Assembly (NCBI GenBank): GCA_002705085.1
Contig: PAHO01000044.1
Location: forward strand, 96,709-129,071
From: Phycisphaerae bacterium
GTDB taxonomy: Bacteria > Planctomycetota > Phycisphaerae > Phycisphaerales > SM1A02
DNA: 32,363 bases
Direction: 5' to 3'
Shown: one piece after another, positions 24,601 to 31,508 of the stretch
Layout: each line of letters begins with the position of its first letter
Numbering within the stretch: the stretch's first letter is position 1
Made by a program: the position numbers and the translations under genes
Notes under the pieces: generated by a model
The model's input: the letters and a program-made list of their open reading frames with translations, nothing else
Told to the model about the DNA's origin: nothing
The model's database searches: none

Positions 24601-26279
24601 CTGGCTGCGGTCTGAACCTGGATTCGTTCGCGGTGCCGCAGTCGGCTTGGAACGACATCGCCTCTGACGGCACCGCCGTGGTGATGGTCATGCCTTCTGA
24701 ACCAGTTGATGCTTGCCTTGGAAGCTTCAGAATCTTTGGCACGGTCTCAGGCAACGAGCGGGACTGCAACGGCAACGGGATTCTTGACGTTTGTGAAATT
24801 CAAAACGGGGACTTGCCCGATTGCAACAGCAATGGAATTCCAGATGAATGCGATCTGGAGAGCGGCCTTTCTGAAGACTGCGACAACAACGATGTTCCCG
24901 ATGAGTGCGAATCGGATTGCGATCAGGACGGGATCATTGACGCCTGTGACGAAGACGACGACGGCGATGGCATCCCCGACGCGTGCGACGCTGAGTCCTG
25001 CGGCATCCACTTGGCCGACTGCGACAACAATGGCATCTTCGATGCATGTGACCCCGACTGTGACCAAGACGGCACTCCCGACACCTGTGATTCCGACGAT
25101 GACGGTGACGGCATTCCTGATGAGTGCGATGCCGAATCCTGCGGCACGACCATGCCGGACTGCGATGGCAACGGCACCTTCGATGGTTGTGAACCCGATT
25201 GCGACCAGGATGGCACACCAGACGCCTGCGATACGGATGACGACGGGGACGGCATCCCTGACGAATGCGACGCCGACTCCTGTGGCATCACCATGGACGA
25301 CTGCGATGGCAATGGCATCTTTGACGGCTGTGACCCCGATTGCGATCAGGATGGCATCCCGAATGCGTGCGATCTTGATGACGACGGCGATGGCATCAAC
25401 GACGAATGTGATGCGGACTCCTGCGGCATGACCATGGAAGACTGCGATGGCGATGGCGTCACCGACAGCTGCGACGATGATGATGATGGAGATGGCATCC
25501 ACGACAACTGCGACGCCGATTCGTGTGGGTACAAAGGTGTCGATTGCAACGGCAACGGCCTTGAAGATTCATGCGAACTCGACCCCTTCTCTGACTGCGA
25601 CGACAACGGCGAGCTTGACACCTGCCAGGTGGCATTCGACCCCAGCCAGGACTGCCAGGGCAATGGCATCCCTGACGTGTGCGACTTGGAGTCCGGGTTC
25701 TCTACCGACTGCAACCAGAACGGCATCCCCGACTCCTGCGACCTGGCCGACATGACCAGCCCAGATTGCAACGGGAACGCTATTCCTGATGAGTGCGATA
25801 TCGAAGAAGGCATCGAAGACGACTGTGACACCAACGGTGTCCCCGACGTCTGCGAGCCGGATCAAGACAACGACGGCACCATCGATGCCTGTGATGGGGA
25901 TGTTGATGGGGACGGCGTTAACAACGAATGCGATCCTGAATTCACCGGCGAATCCGATTGCGATGGCAACGGAGTGATCGACACGTGCGATCTTGAGGAC
26001 GGCCTCGCTGAAGATTGCAACGCCAACGGAGTACCCGACTTATGCGATATCGCCAATGGCACTTCAGCCGATCTTGACCTCGATGGAATTCCAGATGAGT
26101 GCGACTGCGTAGGCGATGCCAACGGCGACTTGATCGTGAGTCTCTCGGACATCTTGTTCGTGCTCAACCAATTTGGGCCCTGCCCCGGATGCCTGGGAGA
26201 CCTGAATGACGACAATCAGGTAAACTTCTCTGACTTGACGTTGGTCTTGGCCAACTGGGGCAACGATTGTCGCCCTTAA
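21642..26279 (+). CDS. Large secreted aspartate-repeat protein with VWA domain and dockerin-type tail
   Basis: A 1545-residue exported protein. The start is ATG 21642, preceded by AGGGTGG and giving a signal peptide (MMLGSRWAMGFALVGTPAIWA); upstream in-frame ATG 21540 lacks these. Order: unknown beta-rich domain (22-190); Asp/Asn/Cys repeats of the type DCNGNGIPDECD (about 197-593); von Willebrand A domain (594-788) whose metal site D-x-T-x-S is at 602-606 (DTTRS); more repeats (795-920); an inserted domain of unknown fold (about 924-1040); a third repeat block (1041-1487) that includes a regular 47-residue unit; and a C-terminal EF-hand pair with DANGDLIVSLSDILFVLNQF and DLNDDNQVNFSDLTLVLANW. 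The repeats resemble thrombospondin type 3 calcium-binding repeats, each with paired cysteines. An adhesin or cell-surface/matrix role is inferred. Confidence 0.9.
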   Translation: MMLGSRWAMGFALVGTPAIWADIQSAEIVPLGGIHPDGIAVYQVVVNFDNAHDTVLAVGGNGSTGTDLSLKANAPLAQDHPFGVWTDIPDARAGDGDSWFGIGGQADTKFDPELGLPGDEVVKDCGAGSTGNAGYFDSDPSSPANGGSVVLAQVATPGDFEFSATVYYRKADGSNDSMDIFVSTVEDNGEYLPISDNDCDHDGLADCEAIASGIDTDVDFDGLPDSCEDDCDDDGVPDPVQIDNGEEDCNQNGIPDSCEISDGTEEDCNRNGRPDSCDFADGILQDDFTWIPGNPFPDMGSNGVPDECESDCDANGVLDLEQIESSPDSDANNNGILDVCETDCNMNGIADDVEVANGTAPDFNNNGIPDECDTDCDGDLYPDWFEIQFGTASDCDSNGIPDNCQIIADPSLDLNDNSFLDACEVDCNNNGTFDYWDIFEGISADCDGNDIPDECDIDTGDQEDCQPDGIPDHCQLSDGTSADCDANGRPDECDDDQDGDTIPDACDNDIDGDGCPNSSDACPNDPNECFDADMDGICDNADPDDDNDGILDECDIDSTGGVDCNNNGVDDTCEPDCNGNGVADECDISNGNGPVEVIFAIDTTRSMTEDDIPFLQANIDELIAAIDSPEDRSGVLNFNDGYVKVEAELSGSTEATAMALMGLDGPFGLPGFREASDIAVRHACGGNAPCVQGHVGTFGDARRIVVLFTDNLPGGCNGQKPVEVALEQMLNAAQSADASIITVRGSLYEGEDDPSEFLATLAEQTNGIYIDRGDADVGLDIAAAIMQLRPEGSMDCNNNGVPDECDVLDPTLDCNGNDVVDSCEIDEGIAPDCNENGIPDACDLASGFSTDCNGNLIPDSCDITIGDSEDCNANFIPDECDVAFGISDDCNGNGIPDECDATDPMMDCDQNGVPDTCELGNPVTEFNSGLRALPLGGETGMVILGGLAVSGQDAVISIETMADLNSEAEFVDFEFDGYPIRFEGGNPGCGLNLDSFAVPQSAWNDIASDGTAVVMVMPSEPVDACLGSFRIFGTVSGNERDCNGNGILDVCEIQNGDLPDCNSNGIPDECDLESGLSEDCDNNDVPDECESDCDQDGIIDACDEDDDGDGIPDACDAESCGIHLADCDNNGIFDACDPDCDQDGTPDTCDSDDDGDGIPDECDAESCGTTMPDCDGNGTFDGCEPDCDQDGTPDACDTDDDGDGIPDECDADSCGITMDDCDGNGIFDGCDPDCDQDGIPNACDLDDDGDGINDECDADSCGMTMEDCDGDGVTDSCDDDDDGDGIHDNCDADSCGYKGVDCNGNGLEDSCELDPFSDCDDNGELDTCQVAFDPSQDCQGNGIPDVCDLESGFSTDCNQNGIPDSCDLADMTSPDCNGNAIPDECDIEEGIEDDCDTNGVPDVCEPDQDNDGTIDACDGDVDGDGVNNECDPEFTGESDCDGNGVIDTCDLEDGLAEDCNANGVPDLCDIANGTSADLDLDGIPDECDCVGDANGDLIVSLSDILFVLNQFGPCPGCLGDLNDDNQVNFSDLTLVLANWGNDCRP
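24915..25478 (+). repeat. Four 141-bp tandem repeats inside the aspartate-repeat gene
   Basis: Units start at 24915, 25056, 25197 and 25338, each exactly 141 bases (47 codons). Each begins DCDQDG, continues with a DDDGDGI segment and an SCG step, and closes with a second DCDxNG-type motif. A fifth unit lacking its first 13 codons follows from 25479. Copies differ at many third positions and some residues, so the array is not recent, but it is the most regular part of the gene and arose by duplication of a two-motif block. Confidence 0.85.
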
Positions 26280-26364
26280 CCCCCAGAGCACGCTCTGTGC
26301 AACAAGGCAGTCTTCTTCGGGTCTCAACCTGACCGAACGACCGCCTTCCATTTTGCCCCCCCAC

Positions 26365-26401
26365 GCCGCCCCGATGCCTCGCGCTCGGGGTGGCATTTTT
26401 T
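26365..26401 (+). terminator. Rho-independent terminator
   Basis: Arms GCCGCCCCGA (26365-26374) and TCGGGGTGGC (26385-26394) pair over ten positions with one G-U, around a 10-base loop, and are followed by A then six Ts (26396-26401). It lies between the aspartate-repeat gene and ychF and should end transcription from the left, so ychF needs its own promoter close to the gene. Confidence 0.85.
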
Positions 26402-26446
26402 ATGCCCACACCGCGTAGAATTGCCGGTTCTCGAGGAGACCGGATC

Positions 26447-27535
26447 ATGGAATGTGGCATTGTTGGTCTGCCCAACGTTGGCAAAAGCACCCTCTTCAAC
26501 GCACTCACTGCCGCGGGCATTGAAGCCGCGAACTATCCATTCTGCACCATCGAACCAAACGTCGGCATTGTCGAAGTCCCTGATCCTCGTCTGGCTCGCA
26601 TCGAAGCGAAGATTCCCACCCAAAAAGTCATCCCCGCCGCCGTTCGGCTGGTCGACATTGCGGGCATTGTCAAAGGGGCCAGTGAGGGCGAAGGGCTCGG
26701 GAACAAATTCCTGTCACACATCCGCGAAGTGGACGCCATCCTGCACGTTGTTCGCTGCTTCGAAGATGCTGACATCACCCACGTGGATGGAAGCGTGGAT
26801 CCAGTTCGCGATGCGGATGTCATTGAAACCGAACTGGTTCTCGCCGACCTTTCCGTTTGCGAAAACGGGGTCGACAAGGCTCGGCGTCAAGCTCGCACCG
26901 GCGACAAAGAGTGGGCCGCTCGCTTGGAACTTCTGCAGCGCTGCCAAGCCCATTTGGAATCCGCCCAGCCCATCCGGGGAATGGAGCTTAACCAAGACGA
27001 GGAACGCACCCTTCGCGGCTACGGCTTTATCACCGCCAAACGGGTGATCTTCATCGCCAACGTTGACGAATCTGGCTTGGCTGAAGACTCGCCACCGGCC
27101 GCCGCCCTTCGCGATCACGCCAACACCACCGGAGCGGGCATGGTCAAAGTGTGCGCGAAGATTGAAAGTGAACTTGCCGAACTCGACGACGAAACCAAAG
27201 TGGAGATGCTCGCCGATCTGGGCATGGATGAACCCGCCCTCCACAAGGTCACGCGGGCGGCTTACGCCTTGCTTGGACTCCAGAGTTACTTCACCGCCGG
27301 AGAGAAGGAGATCAGGGCCTGGACCATTCCTATCGGCGCCACCGCACCCCAAGCGGCTGGGGTGATCCATACGGATTTTGAACGTGGATTCATCCGGGCC
27401 GAATGCTTCACTCTCGATGACTTGGAGCTCCACGGCAACGAGAAGGGCATTCGGGAAGCAGGGAAGCTCCGAAGCGAAGGAAAATCATATGTGGTTGCCG
27501 ATGGCGACATTGTCCACTTCCTTTTCAATGTCTGA
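26447..27535 (+). CDS. ychF: YchF/OLA1-family ATP-binding ribosome-associated GTPase-like protein
   Basis: Obg-family P-loop protein that binds ribosomes and, in relatives, hydrolyses ATP in preference to GTP. The start is ATG 26447, with AGGAG upstream and the invariant N-terminus right after it; an earlier frame start falls in the terminator. The product is 362 residues, typical. P-loop GLPNVGKST is at 7-15; switch regions include [18 protein letters not shown] and [20 protein letters not shown]; the specificity motif is N-V-D-E at 205-208 instead of NKxD, as expected for this subfamily. The C-terminal TGS domain ([14 protein letters not shown] to [10 protein letters not shown]) is complete. 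DUF368 follows 33 bases downstream. Confidence 0.97.
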   Translation: MECGIVGLPNVGKSTLFNALTAAGIEAANYPFCTIEPNVGIVEVPDPRLARIEAKIPTQKVIPAAVRLVDIAGIVKGASEGEGLGNKFLSHIREVDAILHVVRCFEDADITHVDGSVDPVRDADVIETELVLADLSVCENGVDKARRQARTGDKEWAARLELLQRCQAHLESAQPIRGMELNQDEERTLRGYGFITAKRVIFIANVDESGLAEDSPPAAALRDHANTTGAGMVKVCAKIESELAELDDETKVEMLADLGMDEPALHKVTRAAYALLGLQSYFTAGEKEIRAWTIPIGATAPQAAGVIHTDFERGFIRAECFTLDDLELHGNEKGIREAGKLRSEGKSYVVADGDIVHFLFNV

Positions 27536-27568
27536 AGATCCCATCACCCCACATCCGATGCAAGAACA

Positions 27569-28546
27569 GTGACTTTGTTCAACCACATTGCAGGTGGCGT
27601 GTTGATGGGATTGGCCAACTTGGTCCCCGGCATCTCCGGCGGCACCATGCTCCTTGCGGCAGGGGTATACCGCTCCCTGATTGAAGCGGTCGGCCAACTG
27701 TGCCGGCTCAAGATCACCAAAGCGTCCGTGGTCCCAGTGGTTTGCATTGCCATTCCGGCTGGACTCACCATCATCAGTTTGGCCGGCTCCGTCAGTGCCT
27801 TGGTGCTGAACCACCGCCCGGTTGCCTATGCCACCTTCATTGGGCTCACTCTTGGAGGCGTCCCTCTCCTTCGTCGACAACTCCCCAGTTGGACCCCCGG
27901 AGCAAAAATCGGTGTGGTCTCCGGGATCCTCGCAATGGGATGCTTGGCGATTCTGGAAAGCATCGGGAGCTTCGCAACCACCAGCGGATGGATCATGGCC
28001 GGTCTGGCCGGCGTTCTCGGCGGCGCCTCAATGATCCTGCCTGGTCTTTCCGGCGGCTTCGTCCTGCTTCTTCTGGGGCAGTACGTGGTGATCCTCAACG
28101 CCATCGATGCATTCAAAGAAGGGATCAAGCTGGGCAACCTTCAAGCATTGCTGCCCCCCCTGGAAACGCTGCTGCCGTTTGGGGTCGGATTCGCGGCGGG
28201 GATCGCGTTGACGGCCCTCGCGATGCGAACCTTGTTGCAGAAGCATGAATCAACGACCACCGGGGCCCTGCTTGGCCTGCTCTTGGGAGCGATCCTTGGC
28301 CTCTGGCCGTTCCGGACCGGCGTCCAACCAGAGATTGGCGATGTGATTCGTGGACAGACCATCGCCACCGTGGAACAGCGTGATCAAGTGAAGCCCCAGC
28401 ACTGGCGCACTGAAGTGTTTGCCCCTGACCTCCAGGAAGTCTTCGCAGCGGCCATGGCCGCCGCACTTGGCTTTGGAACCGCACTGGCCGTGGGTCGGCT
28501 CGAGAGCAAGAGCGCAAACCGCTTGCCGTCCGCCAACGATTCTTAA
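27569..28546 (+). CDS. DUF368 membrane protein, probable undecaprenyl-phosphate translocase
   Basis: A 325-residue polytopic inner-membrane protein, with about eight hydrophobic segments and a soluble stretch near 250-300. The two DUF368 signatures are NLVPGISGGTM (17-27) and the inverted-repeat counterpart MILPGLSGGF (155-164). Members of this family (PopT) were recently linked to recycling of undecaprenyl phosphate across the membrane for cell-envelope synthesis; the assignment here rests on these motifs. It starts at GTG 27569, shortly after ychF, with no strong ribosome-binding site. It may share the ychF transcript. Confidence 0.9.
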   Translation: MTLFNHIAGGVLMGLANLVPGISGGTMLLAAGVYRSLIEAVGQLCRLKITKASVVPVVCIAIPAGLTIISLAGSVSALVLNHRPVAYATFIGLTLGGVPLLRRQLPSWTPGAKIGVVSGILAMGCLAILESIGSFATTSGWIMAGLAGVLGGASMILPGLSGGFVLLLLGQYVVILNAIDAFKEGIKLGNLQALLPPLETLLPFGVGFAAGIALTALAMRTLLQKHESTTTGALLGLLLGAILGLWPFRTGVQPEIGDVIRGQTIATVEQRDQVKPQHWRTEVFAPDLQEVFAAAMAAALGFGTALAVGRLESKSANRLPSANDS

Positions 28547-28574
28547 CTTGCTTCTCAACCTCAAATCAATCCCC

Positions 28575-28595
28575 CCGTACCATCTGCGTACGGAG
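28575..28595 (+). promoter_or_regulatory. Hairpin overlapping the ribosome-binding site of the next gene
   Basis: CCGTAC (28575-28580) and GTACGG (28588-28593) form a perfect 6-base stem with a 7-base loop. The likely Shine-Dalgarno GGAG (28592-28595), 8 bases before ATG 28604, is half buried in the 3' arm. The hairpin could lower translation of the large secreted protein or respond to a factor. Confidence 0.4.
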
Positions 28596-28603
28596 ACTTC
28601 CCC

Positions 28604-31477
28604 ATGAACCGCATCATTGCCACTGTTCTATGCATCACTTCCATGGCCCAAGCACAATTCTGGGGGAACGACGGCTTCCCGGAGGTTATGAATTGGGACC
28701 GATTTCGCGCGCTCACCGAAGGCTTGGGGCTCAGTCAAGCCCAGATCAACGGCCTCCTTCCGGCCCACGACGCCTATGTCCAAGCGTTCCGTGAGATTGT
28801 CGAAGATGACTTTGCCGACTTCGTGGAGAAAGATGATGATGACGGGAAGTACCAGTGGTCCAGCGCCGATCCCGAGCTCGCCGCCTCTTTCCGAACTCGC
28901 CGATCGCAGTACCGAAATTTGTGTGATGAGCTAGAAGAAGCGGAAGATGAACTCTTCGATCTGGCCTCCGCCTATCTCACCGAGACGCAGCGCCTCCAAC
29001 TTGAAGACGTCCGAGCAAGACGAGAACGAGAAAGACTCCGAGCCCAAACTTGGCCTGGGTTCGAATGGAATTTCGGTGGAGCGATGGGGATCGAAGCCCA
29101 AGATCTGCTGACTTTTTCTGAACTTGAAATCACTGAGGCAATGGTCGCGACGGCCGCAAAGCACAGCAAGAACCACAGCAGCGCTTTGCGGACCTACCGA
29201 AAAGAACGCCTGGACGCCATCGAAGACCGTCTCGATCGCGAGCAAGCAAAGCCCAACTTTGATGCCATGGTGGATCCAGCGATCACCAAAAGACTTGGCC
29301 AGATCAAGAGAGAGCTCGGCGGCAAGAGCGGCAAAGGCGGAGGTGGCAAAGGCGGTGGTGGTAAAGGCGGCGGGGATAGAGCAGCCCGCCCGGACCTGAC
29401 CGAGGCTGAAATCGAGGATCTGAAGGCCGAGTTCGCGATGCTTCAGGAAGAATTCCAGGCCCAAATGGAGGCCGCAGAAGAGTCAATGTTTGACAGCGCT
29501 TGGGATTTTGGCAAATCGGACGACGTTCGGCAAAAAGCGGAACAGTCCATCGCCCGTTCCCTCAAGTCGTTCGTCCAGAGCGTGCTTTCAACCCTTGACA
29601 TCAACGATGGCTATCGCTTCCGGCTTCGTGTGCTTCGGCAGATGTACCCGGGCGTCAACCAGCCTTCGGCCGACCCACTGTTTGCCCGACGAATCAATGA
29701 AGCCGAGAAGGCAGACGACATGGCCCTTGCCGCTGAATTGACCGAACAACGCTTGAATTTCCGCGAAGGCATGAACAACATCTGGGATCGCCTCATCGCG
29801 GCCTTTGACGATGGCGACCGATTCGACATGGAAGACATGATGAAGCTGTCCGGATTCGATGAAAACGAAGATGCCTACCCTGTGCTCGAAGCGAAAGGAG
29901 GCAAAGAGGCGAAAGGTGGCAAAGGATCAAAAGGAGGCAAGAGCGCCCCCAAAAGATCCCCCCGCGATCAAGCCTTTGCCGACGCACGAGCATTCGACCG
30001 AAAGTACACCGACGAACTTCTGCCCGAAGGCGGGGCTGATGGTCGAGCCGAGATGGTTATCGATCGCAGCGGCGGCGCTGGCAACATCTTGATCAGCGTC
30101 TCCGGAGCCGATGGCCCTGAATCCATCCAATTCGGTGACGGTGCAGTGATGATCGTGGAGAACGGCCAGGAATACGAAGTGCCCATGGATGGCCCCATGG
30201 CAATTGGCATGGACATCGCTGGTGAAATGTTCGGCAGCCGGGGCGTGCTTCTCCCCTTGGAAACCCCCAGTATCCGAGAGCTTGCCGGCGTCTCAGAAGA
30301 AGACCAAGGCCTCTTGGACGCCATCATCGACGACTACCGACTGTCCTGCGCTGACAACCTGCCCGAACGTGAAATCATCGAGTTCTCCGAAGACGACCCC
30401 ATGTCGATGATGAACATGATGGCCGACAGCGAGAATCGCCGACGTGAACGCAACCAAGCCATTCGAGCCGCCGACGAACTTCTGTTCGGCACACTTTCGG
30501 CCTTGTTCCCTGATCGGGCCGCCGCGATTGCCACGTTTGATACCACCCGTCAAAGAGCGTGGCTCATGGCACGCATTGGCTCTGGGGGGATGGAAGGCAT
30601 CGCCATGATGTTCATGGGGGGCGGATCGGGTGAAGGTTGGAAGGTGGACTTGCGCGATCTCGCGACCAACAACCGCTGGTCCCCCGACGATCCAGCTGCC
30701 TTTAATGATGCTCTTGAAGCGTGGGAACAAAGCATCCTGGATCCGCTCAAAGAATTGGCAGAGCACCGTGAATCGGGCATGAGCATGACCGACATGATCG
30801 GCATGAGCATGGGTGACGGCGAGATGGATGAAGACATTGACCCAATGCAGATGATGAACGACATGATGGCCCGTCAGCAGAAGCGAAGCGAGCTCATCGA
30901 TACGGCCAACGAAATCACCGATGATGCCGCTGGATCACTGTCCATCCTGCTTCCCTTCGATGAGTCTGAAGCCTTCGATTTGTCTTATGGCCTGGCCGCA
31001 GTGCCCACCATTGGCCGCGATCCCGATCTGCTGGATCCTGCTTTTGATAAAGCGCTCGCCTTAGACTCCCTCCGCATGGAGCAGCGTGAGGCTCTCGCCG
31101 GACTGGCGACCGACTATCGCGCCGCCCTCCGTGAAATCAACCAACAAATGCTTGGCATGCACCGCCGCATGCCCGACATCGACATGGGAGGCATGTTCGG
31201 GGCAATGATGCAATTCGGCGACAAAGGCAACGACGCCGATGCCCAGAAGATGCAAGAACAATTCGAACTGCAGCAAAACCTGCAAAAGCAAATCGAACGG
31301 TTGCGAGCCGAACGAAAAGACCTCCACCAGAAGACCCGCGAGCAACTCAAAGGCCTGCTGGACCAAGACCAGATCACCCGTGGTGGGCTTCAGCGGTTGC
31401 TCGAGCCGCAACGACTTCCGCCTGAAATCCAGCAAATGCTTGGGGGCGGGATGATGATGGGCGGACCTGGCTTCTGA
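28604..31477 (+). CDS. Large secreted helix-rich protein of unknown function
   Basis: A 957-residue exported protein that I do not recognise as a named family. Signal peptide MNRIIATVLCITSMAQA is followed by the mature start QFWG. Most of the chain is predicted by eye to be helical and highly charged. Several segments share a plan of a helix opening with a polar L/V-S-x-x-Q-like turn and a long second helix rich in Leu, Glu and Arg: about 41-143, 381-413, 562-653, 757-849 and 893-934. This recalls Spy/LTxxQ periplasmic helical repeats, but the match is loose. Low-complexity stretches are a Gly-Lys linker (239-257), a second Lys-Gly linker (431-447), and Met-rich runs (599-607, 725-756, 851-870, 948-953). 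One compact beta-like part lies at 482-545. Transported across the membrane, then probably periplasmic; role unknown. Confidence 0.85.
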   Translation: MNRIIATVLCITSMAQAQFWGNDGFPEVMNWDRFRALTEGLGLSQAQINGLLPAHDAYVQAFREIVEDDFADFVEKDDDDGKYQWSSADPELAASFRTRRSQYRNLCDELEEAEDELFDLASAYLTETQRLQLEDVRARRERERLRAQTWPGFEWNFGGAMGIEAQDLLTFSELEITEAMVATAAKHSKNHSSALRTYRKERLDAIEDRLDREQAKPNFDAMVDPAITKRLGQIKRELGGKSGKGGGGKGGGGKGGGDRAARPDLTEAEIEDLKAEFAMLQEEFQAQMEAAEESMFDSAWDFGKSDDVRQKAEQSIARSLKSFVQSVLSTLDINDGYRFRLRVLRQMYPGVNQPSADPLFARRINEAEKADDMALAAELTEQRLNFREGMNNIWDRLIAAFDDGDRFDMEDMMKLSGFDENEDAYPVLEAKGGKEAKGGKGSKGGKSAPKRSPRDQAFADARAFDRKYTDELLPEGGADGRAEMVIDRSGGAGNILISVSGADGPESIQFGDGAVMIVENGQEYEVPMDGPMAIGMDIAGEMFGSRGVLLPLETPSIRELAGVSEEDQGLLDAIIDDYRLSCADNLPEREIIEFSEDDPMSMMNMMADSENRRRERNQAIRAADELLFGTLSALFPDRAAAIATFDTTRQRAWLMARIGSGGMEGIAMMFMGGGSGEGWKVDLRDLATNNRWSPDDPAAFNDALEAWEQSILDPLKELAEHRESGMSMTDMIGMSMGDGEMDEDIDPMQMMNDMMARQQKRSELIDTANEITDDAAGSLSILLPFDESEAFDLSYGLAAVPTIGRDPDLLDPAFDKALALDSLRMEQREALAGLATDYRAALREINQQMLGMHRRMPDIDMGGMFGAMMQFGDKGNDADAQKMQEQFELQQNLQKQIERLRAERKDLHQKTREQLKGLLDQDQITRGGLQRLLEPQRLPPEIQQMLGGGMMMGGPGF
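29318..29374 (+). repeat. Gly-Lys low-complexity coding repeat 1
   Basis: Encodes residues 239-257 of the helix-rich secreted protein: units of the type GGGGK repeated in tandem with a 15-base period (GGCAAAGGCGG variants). It separates two helical segments as a flexible positively charged linker and is a likely site of length variation between strains. Confidence 0.75.
29894..29944 (+). repeat. Lys-Gly low-complexity coding repeat 2
   Basis: Encodes residues 431-447 of the same protein as imperfect repeats of KGGKEA/KGGKGS type. It is compositionally related to the first linker but with more lysine. Confidence 0.7.
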
Positions 31478-31508
31478 TCAGATGTCTACTACGAGATCAC
31501 ATCTGATC
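31476..31508. repeat. Perfect 10-bp inverted repeat at gene junction
   Basis: GATCAGATGT (31476-31485) and ACATCTGATC (31499-31508) are exact inverse complements around a 13-base spacer. The left arm covers the last bases of the preceding stop codon and the start codon of the helicase. In RNA it would form a stem hiding the start codon. No T-run follows. Two GATCGAT copies (31505-31511, 31514-31520) overlap and follow the right arm. Confidence 0.7.

Noticed and set aside
23945-25834. Several long minus-strand frames opposite the aspartate-repeat gene, giving Ser/Gln- or Val/Ile-rich repeats
   Set aside because: They are mirror images of the DCNGNGIPDECD codon repeats and have no independent gene features.
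22230-26100. Asp-rich repeats considered as a CRISPR-like or noncoding repeat array
   Set aside because: The repeats keep one reading frame without stops, vary mainly at third positions and encode a consistent protein motif, so they are coding.
26284-26297. Small hairpin CAGAGC/GCTCTG after the aspartate-repeat gene
   Set aside because: Only six pairs with a 2-base loop and no T-run; the clear terminator is at 26365-26401.
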